Shown here: piece after piece, positions 41,106 to 49,435 of the stretch
Layout of the letters: every line of letters starts with the position of its first letter
Numbering within the stretch: the stretch's first letter is position 1
Origin: Io17-Chloro-G2 sp034420695
Lineage (GTDB): Bacteria; Chloroflexota; Dehalococcoidia; Lucifugimonadales; UBA3495
Direction: 5' to 3'
Length of the DNA: 64,000 nt
NCBI GenBank assembly: GCA_034420695.1
Contig: DAOULB010000006.1
Location: 62,001 to 126,000 of the forward strand
The notes under the pieces: generated by a model
Seen by the model: the letters and a program-made list of their open reading frames with translations, nothing else
The model's database searches: none
What the model was told of the DNA's origin: nothing
Made by a program: the position numbers and the translations under genes

Positions 41106-41260
41106 TGTCCCTTTTTGTCCCGAATGTCCCTTTTTGTCCCAAAAATCCGAAATTTCAAAGCTGACAGCTAGGACAAACCGGGACAAAACTGGACAAATGG
41201 GGGCAAATCAATGGCAAATTTGGACAAAACGCGGACAAGCTGGGACAAAAACTGGCAAAT
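41106..41260. repeat. Helically phased GGACAA array, 13 units in two opposed blocks
   Basis: The left block has four TGTCC units on the plus strand, starting at 41106, 41116, 41125 and 41135. The right block has nine GG(A)CAA units with CAA at 41174, 41184, 41194, 41204, 41215, 41225, 41236, 41246 and 41256. Spacing is 9-11 bp throughout, one DNA helical turn. The blocks point toward each other around a 30-bp spacer. Phased A-tracts predict DNA curvature, and the phased G/C contacts suggest cooperative protein binding. It lies about 200 bp before the first tandem monooxygenase gene. The 766-bp region holds no convincing gene. Confidence 0.8.
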
Positions 41261-41463
41261 CCGGCATCAAAACCCATCCCGTCCCCTTATATTTCTGCAC
41301 CAAGGCCCGCTCTTTTGGCCCCACCGAAATCCCCTGTGGTCCTGGACCCAACCCTATGGCTCCGCACCCATCCATCCCCCGAAATTGACCGCCAAGCCCG
41401 CAAAAGCCTATACTTTGCCCGTCTCAAGAACTTCCAATGCGAGGATCGTAACGGAGGCCGGTT

Positions 41464-42651
41464 TTGGTTAAAGAAGCCTATTTCTTCACCCAGATGGGGT
41501 ACACTGCTTACCCCCAGGACAAGGCCAAGGAGGCCGGTTACAGCAACCTCCTCTTTTCCAACGAGCACTTCGACCCCGAGCGCGCCCACGAACTCTATCG
41601 TATGTACTTCGACGAGTTCCAGCACGTCTCGGAGACGCCGGGTTTCGACGGCGTTCAGCTCAACGAACACCACAACAACCCCCTGAACATGATGCCCTCG
41701 GTCAACGTCATTGGGTCGGTGATGGCCAAGTGGACCAAGAAGGGCCGGATTGTTTTCTTGGGCAATATCCTGCCCATCCATCAGAACCCGGTCCGGCTGG
41801 CCGAAGAACTGGCGATGATAGACCTGATTTCAGGTGGACGCTTGGTCAGCGGTTTCGTCCGCGGCATCGGGATGGAAAGCCTTGCCACCAACACCAGTCC
41901 CCTGGAGAACCGTGAGCGCTACGACGAGGCCCACGACTTAATCGTCAAGGCTTGGACTACGCCGGGGCCCTTCCGCTGGGAGGGCAAGCACTTCGACTTC
42001 CGGGTCGTCAACCCCTGGATGCTCCCCCTGCAGAAGCCCCATCCGCCCATCTGGATTCCCGGCACTACCAGCCCCGAAACCGTCATCTGGGCGGCCGAGC
42101 ACGGCTACCCCTATATAGCTTTGGCCCCGCCCCTGGACTTGGCCGAGGACGTCTTCGACCTCTACCACCGCACCGCCCGGGAGGCCGGTTACGAACCCAC
42201 CTCAGAGCACCGGGGCTACGTGGTCCGGGTCAACGTCGCTGACACCGATGAAGAAGCCTACGAGCAGGGCCGCCACTTCTACTGGCAGCTTGGCTCGTCC
42301 TTCGGCATCGCCGTTCCCCACCACATGTCGCCCCCCGGCTACTCCACCAGAGCGGCCACCCAGACCGCCCGTGCCCGCCGTATGGCCTCGGAGCGGCGGG
42401 CCGCTGTGCCCCCCGGCGGCTCCGACGTTGCTTACGAAGAAGCCCACGCCACCACCCAGATTATCACCGGGAACCCCGACACCGTGGTTGAAAAGCTGAA
42501 GCAAATCGTCGACATCGTCGACCCGGCGTGGCTCGTTTTTTGGGGCCGGGAAGGCAACATGTCCCACAAGGCCGCTATGCGCTGCATCGACCTGCTGGGC
42601 CAGGAAGTCATCCCCGCCATCAAGGAGTACGTCCCTGAAAGGGCCCGCTGA
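41464..42651 (+). CDS. LLM-class flavin monooxygenase, tandem paralog 1
   Basis: 395 residues, luciferase-like. The start is TTG (MVKEAYFFTQMGYTAYPQDKA) behind GGAGG. The motif ISGGRLVSGFVRGIGMES lies near residue 125, the flavin pocket segment FDGVQLNEHHNNPL near 63, and HPPIWIPGTTSPETV near 200. These are shared with the next three genes. The C-terminal third has an arginine-rich insert (TRAATQTARARRMASERR). It belongs to a group of environmental LLM proteins whose substrates are unknown. It is the first gene after the phased array. Confidence 0.9.
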   Translation: MVKEAYFFTQMGYTAYPQDKAKEAGYSNLLFSNEHFDPERAHELYRMYFDEFQHVSETPGFDGVQLNEHHNNPLNMMPSVNVIGSVMAKWTKKGRIVFLGNILPIHQNPVRLAEELAMIDLISGGRLVSGFVRGIGMESLATNTSPLENRERYDEAHDLIVKAWTTPGPFRWEGKHFDFRVVNPWMLPLQKPHPPIWIPGTTSPETVIWAAEHGYPYIALAPPLDLAEDVFDLYHRTAREAGYEPTSEHRGYVVRVNVADTDEEAYEQGRHFYWQLGSSFGIAVPHHMSPPGYSTRAATQTARARRMASERRAAVPPGGSDVAYEEAHATTQIITGNPDTVVEKLKQIVDIVDPAWLVFWGREGNMSHKAAMRCIDLLGQEVIPAIKEYVPERAR

Positions 42652-42886
42652 CAAGACCCCAACCAAATACAACTGAAGCCCCTTTTCCCTTGATGGGAGA
42701 AGGTTGGGATGAGGGTGGGCTGAAGTTGTTCAGAGGTTCCCTATATCTCCCTCTCTCTAAGAGGAGATAGGCGTGAGGGCCGAATCGACGCCGGGCGTTG
42801 CTTAAACGAGGTTGGCGTCCTATACTTTCCCCAGCCAGCGATATTGGCCCGTATGAGCGGCCCGCTTTATAAAATGGAGGCCGGTT
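42652..42886. repeat. Intergenic palindromic element between paralogs 1 and 2
   Basis: A hairpin with a 9-bp stem (CCTTTTCCC at 42681-42689 and GGGAGAAGG at 42695-42703, one G-U) is followed by GGGATGAGGGTG. A second loose palindrome lies near 42755-42770. This resembles the widely dispersed intergenic element with TTGATGGGAGAAGG. The right end repeats the GGAGGCCGGTTTTGG leader of paralog 1 before the paralog 2 start, a trace of duplication. Confidence 0.5.
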
Positions 42887-44068
42887 TTGGTTAAAGAAGT
42901 CTACTTTTTCACCCAGATGGGATACACCGCCTACCCCCAGGACAAGGCCAAAGAAGCAGGCTACAGCAACCTGCTGTTCTCCAACGAGCACTTCAGCCCT
43001 GAAAGAGCCACCGAGCTCTACAGCATGTACTTTGACGAGTTCCAGCACGCCTCCGAGAGCGGCTTTGACGGGGTCCAGCTCAACGAGCACCACAGCAACC
43101 CCCTCAACATGATGCCTTCCATCAACGTCATCGGGGCCGTCATGTCCAAGTGGACCAAGCAGGGCAAGATAGTCTTCCTGGGCAACATTCTTCCCGTCCA
43201 CGAGAATCCCCTCCGGCTGGCCGAAGAACTGGCCATGATCGACGTTATATCCGGCGGTCGCTTGGTCAGCGGCTTCGTCCGGGGCGGCGGCTTGGAGAGC
43301 ATGGCCACCAATACCAGCCCCCTATTCAACCGGGAGCGGTACGACGAGGCCCACGACCTGATAGTAAAGACCTGGACTACCCCGGGTCCCTTCCGCTGGG
43401 AGGGCAAGCATTTCGACTTCCGGGTGGTCAACCCCTGGATGCTCCCCCTGCAAAAGCCCCACCCGCCCATCTGGATTCCCGGCACCGCCAGCCCGGAGAC
43501 CATCATCTGGGCTGCCCAGCACGGCTATCCCTACATCGCCTTGGCCCCGCCCATCGACTTGGCCGAGGACGTTTTCGACCTCTATGACACCACCGCCAAG
43601 GAGCACGGACACGAACCCGACGCCGACAAGCGGGGCTACGTGGTCCGCGTTAACGTGTCAGACAGCGACGAGCGCTCCTACGAGGAAGGCAAGCACTTCT
43701 ACTGGCAGTTGGGCACCTCCTTCGGCATTTCCCACCCCCACTGGATGTCCCCTCCGGGCTACTCCACCCGCGCCGCCAAGCAGTCCGCCCGCGGCCAGCG
43801 CCGCGTCGTCGAGCGCCGCAACGTCACCTCCGCCGGCGCCGATGCCCGCTATGAAGAGGCCCAGGAGACCTCCCAGATAATCACTGGCAGCCCCGATACC
43901 GTCATCGCCAAGATTAAGAAGCTGCTGGACGTGGTGGACCCGTCCTGGCTGGTTATCTGGGGCCGGGAAGGCAACATGTCCCACGAAAGCTCCATGCGAA
44001 GCATCGACCTGCTGGGCCAGGAAGTCATCCCCGCCCTCAAGGAATACGTTCCTGAGCGGGCCCGCTAG
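42887..44068 (+). CDS. LLM-class flavin monooxygenase, tandem paralog 2
   Basis: 393 residues, starting with TTG behind the same GGAGGCCGG leader as paralog 1, to which it is closest. It keeps QLNEHHSNPL, SGGRLVSGFVRG, and HPPIWIPGTASPETI. It differs by GGGLESM in place of GIGMESL in the active-site neighbourhood, a likely substrate-tuning change. The sequence ends in the shared YVPERAR tail. A terminator lies 40 bp after the stop. Confidence 0.9.
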   Translation: MVKEVYFFTQMGYTAYPQDKAKEAGYSNLLFSNEHFSPERATELYSMYFDEFQHASESGFDGVQLNEHHSNPLNMMPSINVIGAVMSKWTKQGKIVFLGNILPVHENPLRLAEELAMIDVISGGRLVSGFVRGGGLESMATNTSPLFNRERYDEAHDLIVKTWTTPGPFRWEGKHFDFRVVNPWMLPLQKPHPPIWIPGTASPETIIWAAQHGYPYIALAPPIDLAEDVFDLYDTTAKEHGHEPDADKRGYVVRVNVSDSDERSYEEGKHFYWQLGTSFGISHPHWMSPPGYSTRAAKQSARGQRRVVERRNVTSAGADARYEEAQETSQIITGSPDTVIAKIKKLLDVVDPSWLVIWGREGNMSHESSMRSIDLLGQEVIPALKEYVPERAR

Positions 44069-44103
44069 CCTGCCTCCCCGCCAAACAGTACTTCAGGGAA
44101 CGA

Positions 44104-44137
44104 AAGGCCCCCTCATTCCGAGGGGGCCCTTCTCTTT
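44104..44137 (+). terminator. Rho-independent terminator between paralogs 2 and 3
   Basis: Stem GGCCCCCTC (44106-44114) and GAGGGGGCC (44120-44128), 5-nt loop, then CTTCTCTTT. It suggests paralogs 3 and 4 have a separate promoter. Confidence 0.75.
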
Positions 44138-44231
44138 CAGTAGCCCGGCTTAAATTGACGCGCTTGGGGCCCGTGTCTATACTTGCCGTGCTCCAATATT
44201 CGGCTTTGCGGGTAAACCCGGGGAGGTCTGA

Positions 44232-45425
44232 TTGGTTAAAGAGGTATTTTTCTTCACCGAGATGGGGTACACCGCCTATCCCCAGGATAAGGCCCGGGAA
44301 GCGGGATACAGCAACCTCATGTTCCCCAACGAGCACTTCGACTCCGAAAGGGCCTACGAACTCTACTCGATGTACTTCGACGAGTTCCAGCACGCCTCCG
44401 AGACCCCGGGTTTCGACGGAGTGCAGATTAACGAGCACCACAACAACCCCCTGTCCATGATGCCGTCGGTTAACGTCATCGGCTCCGTGCTGTCCAAGCT
44501 CACCAAGCAGGGCCGCATCGTTTTCCTCGGCAACGTCCTTCCCATCCACACCAACCCGGTGCGCTTGGCTGAAGAAATCGCCATGATGGACTGCATCTCC
44601 GGCGGACGGCTGGTCAGCGGATTCGTCCGGGGCATCGGCATGGAGAGCATTGCCACCAACACCAGTCCCCTCCACAACCGGGAGCGGTACGACGAAGCCC
44701 ACGACCTCATCGTGAAGACTTGGACCACTCCGGGCCCCTTCCGCTGGGAGGGCAAGCACTACAACTTCCGGGTGGTCAACCCCTGGATGCTCCCCGTGCA
44801 GAAACCCCACCCGCCCATCTGGATTCCCGGCACCACCAGCCCGGAAACGGTGATCTGGGCTGCCCAACACGGCTATCCCTACATCGCCCTTGCCCCGCCC
44901 TTGGAACTGGTGGAGGACGTATTCGAACTCTATGACAACACCGCCCGCGAAGCCGGCTATGAGCCAACCACTGACCACCGGGGCTACGTCATCCGCATCA
45001 ACGTGGCCGACACCGACGAGAAGTCCTGGGAAGAGGGCAAGAACTTCTACTGGCAGTTGGGCACCTCCTTCGGCTTGGCCCACCCACACTGGATGTCGCC
45101 CCCCGGCTACGCATCCCGGGCCGCCCGCCAGACGGCCCGCGGGCAGCGGCAGGCTGCTGAGCGGCGCCCCCGACGGGATATCAGCCCCGGCGGTCCCGAC
45201 CTCGCCTATGAGGACGCCCAAGCCACCACCCAGATAATCACCGGCAGCCCCGACACCGTCATCGCCAAGCTGAAAAAGATTCTCGACATTGTCGACCCCG
45301 CTTGGCTGGTTTTCTGGGGCCGGGAGGGCAACATGTCCCACAAGTCCGCCATGCGCTGCATCGACCTGCTGGGACAGGAAGTTATACCCGCCATCAAGGA
45401 ATACGTGCCGGAACGGGCCCGCTAG
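44232..45425 (+). CDS. LLM-class flavin monooxygenase, tandem paralog 3
   Basis: 397 residues, TTG start with GGGAGG upstream. The family motifs INEHHNNPL, SGGRLVSGFVRGIGMES and HPPIWIPGTTSPETV are intact. The loop near residue 290 has an arginine-rich segment like the other copies. Paralog 4 begins 44 bp downstream, so these two are likely one transcript. Confidence 0.9.
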   Translation: MVKEVFFFTEMGYTAYPQDKAREAGYSNLMFPNEHFDSERAYELYSMYFDEFQHASETPGFDGVQINEHHNNPLSMMPSVNVIGSVLSKLTKQGRIVFLGNVLPIHTNPVRLAEEIAMMDCISGGRLVSGFVRGIGMESIATNTSPLHNRERYDEAHDLIVKTWTTPGPFRWEGKHYNFRVVNPWMLPVQKPHPPIWIPGTTSPETVIWAAQHGYPYIALAPPLELVEDVFELYDNTAREAGYEPTTDHRGYVIRINVADTDEKSWEEGKNFYWQLGTSFGLAHPHWMSPPGYASRAARQTARGQRQAAERRPRRDISPGGPDLAYEDAQATTQIITGSPDTVIAKLKKILDIVDPAWLVFWGREGNMSHKSAMRCIDLLGQEVIPAIKEYVPERAR

Positions 45426-45469
45426 CGGGTCATTCTTCGGCCGCAACGCCGCGGCTGGCAGGAGGCGGA

Positions 45470-46642
45470 ATGCTCAAGGAAGTCTATTTCTTCACCGAGA
45501 TGGGGTACACGGCCTACTCGCAAGAACGGGCCGTCAAGCAGGGCTACAACAACCTGATGTTCCCCAATGAACAGTTCAGCCCGGAGCGGGCATCGGAGCT
45601 CTACGGGATGTACTTCGAAGAGCTCCAGTACTGCACCGAGGCTGGCTTCGACGGTGTCATGATTAATGAGCACCACAACAACCCCTTGTGCATGATGCCC
45701 TCGGTCAACGTCATCGGTTCCGTCCTCTCCCGCACCACCAAGAAGGGCCGCATCGTCTTCCTCGGCAACGTGCTGCCCATCCACGAGAACCCCCTGCGGG
45801 TGGCCGAAGAAATCGCCATGATAGACATACTCTCCGGCGGCCGGGTGGTCTGCGGCTTCGTCCGCGGCATCGGCCAAGAGAGCATGGCCACCAATACCAA
45901 CCCAGTCTATAACCGGGAGCGGTTCGATGAGGCCCACGACCTCATAGTCAAGACTTGGACCACTCCGGGGCCCTTCCGCTGGGAGGGCAAGCACTACAAC
46001 TTCCGCGTGGTCAATCCCTGGGTGCTGCCGCTGCAGAAACCCCATCCGCCCATCTGGATTCCCGGCGTGGCCTCCCCCGAGTCCGTCACTTGGGCGGCCC
46101 GCCACCAGTATCCCTACATCGCCTTGGCCCCGCCCTTGGACCTCATCGAGGAAATCTACGAGCTGTACACTAAGATCGCTCAGGAAGAGGGTTTCGTCCC
46201 TACTCCCGAGCACCGCGGCTATGCCATCCGCGTTAACGTGGCCGACAGCGACGAAAAGGCCTACGAAGAGGGAAAGAACTTCTACTGGCAGCAGGGCACG
46301 TCATTCGGCACCGCGCCCCGGCACTGGCAGGCGCCTCCGGGCTACCTCACCCGCAATGCCCAGCAGGGACAGCGGCAACAGCGCCGCAACACCCGCTACG
46401 TCACCCCCGGCGGCCCCAGCCTGGAATACGAAGATGCCCAGGCCTCCTACCAGATAGTCACCGGCAACCCCGATACCGTCATCAAAAAGCTGAAGCACGT
46501 CATGGACGTGGTTGACCCCGGCTACATGGTCCTCTGGGGCCGGGAAGGCCCCATGAGCCATGAAGTCGCCATGCGGTCAATTGACCTCATGACCCAGGAA
46601 GTCATCCCCGCCCTGAAGGAGTACCAGCCCCAACGGGCCTGA
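45470..46642 (+). CDS. LLM-class flavin monooxygenase, tandem paralog 4
   Basis: 390 residues. Unlike the other three copies it starts with ATG behind AGGAGG. It is the most diverged of the four: AYSQERAVKQGYNN replaces AYPQDKAKEAGYSN, SGGRVVCGFVRGIGQES has an extra Cys and a Gln, and it has GVASPESVTWAARHQ in the binding segment. These changes suggest a different substrate. It ends with YQPQRA instead of YVPERAR. Confidence 0.9.
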   Translation: MLKEVYFFTEMGYTAYSQERAVKQGYNNLMFPNEQFSPERASELYGMYFEELQYCTEAGFDGVMINEHHNNPLCMMPSVNVIGSVLSRTTKKGRIVFLGNVLPIHENPLRVAEEIAMIDILSGGRVVCGFVRGIGQESMATNTNPVYNRERFDEAHDLIVKTWTTPGPFRWEGKHYNFRVVNPWVLPLQKPHPPIWIPGVASPESVTWAARHQYPYIALAPPLDLIEEIYELYTKIAQEEGFVPTPEHRGYAIRVNVADSDEKAYEEGKNFYWQQGTSFGTAPRHWQAPPGYLTRNAQQGQRQQRRNTRYVTPGGPSLEYEDAQASYQIVTGNPDTVIKKLKHVMDVVDPGYMVLWGREGPMSHEVAMRSIDLMTQEVIPALKEYQPQRA

Positions 46643-46676
46643 TCCTCACTGCAGGACGCGCTGACCTAGTCTAAAG

Positions 46677-46688
46677 GACAGGCCTGTC
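46677..46688. repeat. Short intergenic palindrome related to the 39.57-kb element
   Basis: The perfect 12-bp palindrome GACAGGCCTGTC is followed by GAAGG. The CCTGTCGAAGG part is identical to the element at 39574-39596. Confidence 0.5.
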
Positions 46689-46705
46689 GAAGGGTGTGGC
46701 CCCTC

Positions 46706-47539
46706 TTATCCCCTGCCCGTCGCCCCGGTGAAGTAGTCATAAAGGTTGGCGGCGTTCATCTTCATCACGCCGGGGGACATGCCGTCCTGGCCCACGTCCA
46801 TCGGGTACCGGTCGGTCATCTTGGTCAGGTTGGCTACCGATTCGTCCTTGGTCATTCCCCGCTCAATGGCGTCCTTGACGTAGTCCTTCCACTCCTGGAT
46901 GAAGGACCCCTGCTCGTCCAAGTACCCCTTGTCGCACAATGCCCCGTGGCCCGGAACGAAAATCTCCTCGTCCAGCCGGCGCAGCGACTCCAAGGCCACC
47001 AGCCACAGGTCGGGGTTGGCTTCCTGCAGCCACGTCTGCACCTTGTGGAATATGTTGTCGCTGGTGAATACCACGCCTTCTTCCTTGATTAGCACCGCCG
47101 CTTGGTACAGGGTGTGCCCCGGCATGTGTATCATCTGGAAGGTGTGGTCGCCAACGTGGAGGGTCATGCCGTTCTTGAAAGTGATCACCGGCGCATTCGG
47201 CGCGTAGTCCTCCAGCAGCGCCGGCTCTTGGGGCCCGTAGCCCCCCACCCTCGCCTTGTGCTGCTCCATGTCCGTGTTCAGGATACGGCTCCTGACTCCC
47301 TCGTGGGCCACCACCGGCGCGTCGAAGTAGGCATTTCCCGTCCAGTGGTCGCCGTGGGGCTCCGTGTTGATGATGTAGCGAAGCTGCCCCTTCTGCTTGA
47401 GCTCCTCGTTCAGCTTGATGGCGTCGCTGGGAAGCTGCGGGCTGTCGATCATCACTATCCCGTCCGACGTCGTCACATAACCGAAGTTGCAGCCCCTCAC
47501 CTGGGTTTCCACAAAAACGTTGCTCGTAATCTGCTTCAT
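46706..47539 (-). CDS. Metallo-beta-lactamase fold protein with altered metal motif
   Basis: 277 residues. The usual HxHxDH motif reads EPHGDH (in INTEPHGDHWTGN near residue 58), so the first His is replaced by Glu. The other ligands look intact: HMPGHTL near 142, SDN near 163 and VPGHGAL near 198. The enzyme may therefore bind one metal or use Glu as a ligand. It is convergent with the monooxygenase cluster and could hydrolyse its products, but this is only positional. Confidence 0.82.
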   Translation of the reverse strand: MKQITSNVFVETQVRGCNFGYVTTSDGIVMIDSPQLPSDAIKLNEELKQKGQLRYIINTEPHGDHWTGNAYFDAPVVAHEGVRSRILNTDMEQHKARVGGYGPQEPALLEDYAPNAPVITFKNGMTLHVGDHTFQMIHMPGHTLYQAAVLIKEEGVVFTSDNIFHKVQTWLQEANPDLWLVALESLRRLDEEIFVPGHGALCDKGYLDEQGSFIQEWKDYVKDAIERGMTKDESVANLTKMTDRYPMDVGQDGMSPGVMKMNAANLYDYFTGATGRG

Positions 47540-48032
47540 GCCAACCCTGCCTCTTGCTGGATTTCCTTCCTGCGGTATTTCGTTCTCGCCGGAAGCTTAA
47601 GCCAGCCGTCTTGGGCCGTCAATCCGGCGGCGCAACCCCAATCCTTCACTGACACCCTGCCATTGCGGAATCCCCAATCGAACCTCTATCGTATCTTGGT
47701 GGGTTTACTTAAGCGCCCCGCACAAGTCCTCCAACTTCCCGGTAACGTGAAGCCGAACAGGGACTTGGTCCGTACCACAGCACCCTCAAGTACAAAGAAG
47801 TAGTGGGAAATGGCGGAAAATGATGGGGTATTCAAAAATTTCTGTCCCCAAGCTGACCTTGGAACACCCGGCCGGCCCCATTCGCTGTGGTTGAAGTCCC
47901 CTGTGGCCGGCAACTTCCGGGGATTGCCCCCTCTGCTGCCGGTGGGTATCATGGGCCAGACCCATGGACCGTACCCGCTAACACCAAGGCAGTGCAGGAT
48001 GTTCCTGCCACCCGCCTTGCAGGGAGAGACCG
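47540..48032. other. 493-bp divergent intergenic region
   Basis: This stretch separates the MBL gene from the peroxiredoxin-like gene and should hold both promoters. I see no convincing coding region or RNA gene in it. The segment around 47795-47850 is AT-rich. Confidence 0.4.
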
Positions 48033-48536
48033 ATGGGAGAAAAGCTGCAACAGGGAGACCGCTTCCCCCAGACTACTTTCAAGCTCACCGGCGGGGACTC
48101 GCTAACCATCCCCGACAGTCCCCCCAGCCGCTACACGGTGCTCCTGTTTTACCGGGGCCACTGGTGACCCTACTGCCGGCGGCAGTTGGCCGCCTATGAG
48201 GAAGCAAAGCCCGAGCTGGACGAACTGGGCGTGACCGTCATCGCCGCCAGCGCCGATTCCTTGGACAACGCTAAAGAGGTCGCCGGCGACGGCCTCTCCT
48301 TCCCCATGGCCTACGGCGTAACCAGGGACCAAGCCGAAAAGTTCGGCGCCTGGTGGTCCGATGACCGGGGCGGCTATATCCAGCCTGCCGAGTTCTTGGT
48401 TGGCCGGGGTGGAGTGGTCCTGGGTTCCATGTACGCTTCGGGACCTGTGGGCCGCATGGGCGCCCAGGAAGTAATCCGCCAGATTACCAACCGGGAGCGC
48501 CGCCGTCGGGAAGAGGAGGGACAGGCTGCCACCTAG
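48033..48536 (+). CDS. Peroxiredoxin-like protein, candidate selenoprotein (UxxC)
   Basis: 167 residues of the AhpC/TSA thioredoxin fold if the in-frame TGA at 48165-48167 is read as selenocysteine (residue 45). The context is FYRGHW-TGA-PYCRRQL; family members have WCPYC there, so the TGA sits exactly at the catalytic cysteine, giving UPYC. The reading frame is open before and after, with a normal fold end (AEFLVGRGGVVLGSMYA). The ATG has GGGAGAG upstream. A 17-nt hairpin starts 11 nt after the TGA. Alternatives are a nonsense mutation or sequencing error. No selA, selB, selC or selD is in the window. Confidence 0.78.
48178..48194 (+). promoter_or_regulatory. Candidate bacterial SECIS hairpin
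   Basis: GGCGGC, loop AGTTG, GCCGCC: a perfect 6-bp stem with a 5-nt loop, 17 nt in all. It starts 11 nt after the TGA codon, the same size and distance as the minimal upper stem-loop of the E. coli fdhF SECIS, and has a G within the first two loop bases. The codons also encode conserved protein, so the hairpin could be partly a by-product of GC-rich coding. Confidence 0.65.
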
Positions 48537-48559
48537 GAAGGCGGGCGGCTTCGATAACC

Positions 48560-49372
48560 ATGACCGAAGACTTTCAGTTGGTTCAAAATATGGAAACGGT
48601 CTGGAGGTCCATTGATGGCCTCTGCACCGGCTTGACCGAGGCCCAGTGGAAGACCCCCACAGACTGCCCCGGGTGGTCGGTCCAAGACCAGATTTCCCAC
48701 CTGACGGGGGCCGAAGCTGCCCTGCTGGGCCGGCCCAAGCCGGACCATACCCCCGCCGATACCAGTTTTGTCCGGAACGAAATCGGCCAAAACAACGAAG
48801 TGCTGGTGGATTGGCGTCGCCGGCTTGCTGGAAATCAAGTGCTCGAAGAGTTCCGGGAGATGACCGCCCGTAGGCTGGAAGTCCTGAAGGCCCTTACTCC
48901 TCCGGATTTCGACCAAGACACCGAGACCCCCATCGGTCCGGGGAAAGTGCGTGACTATATCGCTATCCGGGTCTACGACGCTTGGGTGCACGAACAGGAC
49001 ATACGGCGGGCCCTGGGAATTCCCGGTCACCTCGATGGGCCGGTGGCCCGTCACGGCGTTGGACGCACCTACATGGCCATGCCCTATGTCGTAGGGAGAA
49101 AGGCCCGCGCCCCCGACGGCGTCACCGTGTTGTTCCAAGTCACCGGCCCGGCCGGTTGGAACATGTCGGTGGGCGTGGAAGGAGGACGGGCCAAGGAAAT
49201 TGACCCGCCTGTTGAACATTCCGTTATTCTGACCATGGATGTTGAGACCTTCACCTGTCTGGGCTGTGGGCGGTGGACTGCTGAACAGGCCGTGTCAGCC
49301 AACAAGGTCCAAATCAGTGGCGACCGCTCCTTGGGTGAGACCATCATCGCCCAGATGAACTTCATGGTCTGA
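48560..49372 (+). CDS. Maleylpyruvate isomerase/mycothiol-dependent family protein (DinB-like)
   Basis: 270 residues. The N-terminal four-helix part, with LTEAQWKTPTDCPGWSVQDQISHLTGAE, is the MDMPI/DinB fold, whose metal would be held by His residues (SHLTGAE near residue 53; VHEQDIRRALG near 150). The C-terminal part resembles the SCP2-like lid (ILTMDVETFTCLGCGR). The group includes thiol-dependent isomerases and S-transferases. It begins 23 bp after the selenoprotein candidate, so both may belong to thiol/redox metabolism. Confidence 0.8.
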   Translation: MTEDFQLVQNMETVWRSIDGLCTGLTEAQWKTPTDCPGWSVQDQISHLTGAEAALLGRPKPDHTPADTSFVRNEIGQNNEVLVDWRRRLAGNQVLEEFREMTARRLEVLKALTPPDFDQDTETPIGPGKVRDYIAIRVYDAWVHEQDIRRALGIPGHLDGPVARHGVGRTYMAMPYVVGRKARAPDGVTVLFQVTGPAGWNMSVGVEGGRAKEIDPPVEHSVILTMDVETFTCLGCGRWTAEQAVSANKVQISGDRSLGETIIAQMNFMV

Positions 49373-49435
49373 ACCCGGCGTAGCCCCGGCGGCTCCTCTC
49401 CCCTTCTTTTAGACCCGTAGCGTTAGGAGGATCCC

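Noticed and set aside
41106..41260. CRISPR array
   Set aside because: Units are 6-7 bp at one-turn spacing with no spacers of CRISPR length and no cas genes.
41134..41388. An open frame through the phased array encoding Asp-Lys-Thr-Gly-like repeats
   Set aside because: The repeat period is 10-11 bases, not a multiple of three, so the peptide repeats are a by-product. There is no ribosome site and it overlaps the start of the monooxygenase gene region.
48033..48167. Plain nonsense pseudogene of the peroxiredoxin gene
   Set aside because: The only stop falls on the catalytic Cys codon, the rest of the frame and both flanks are intact, and a SECIS-like hairpin follows. Still listed as the main alternative.
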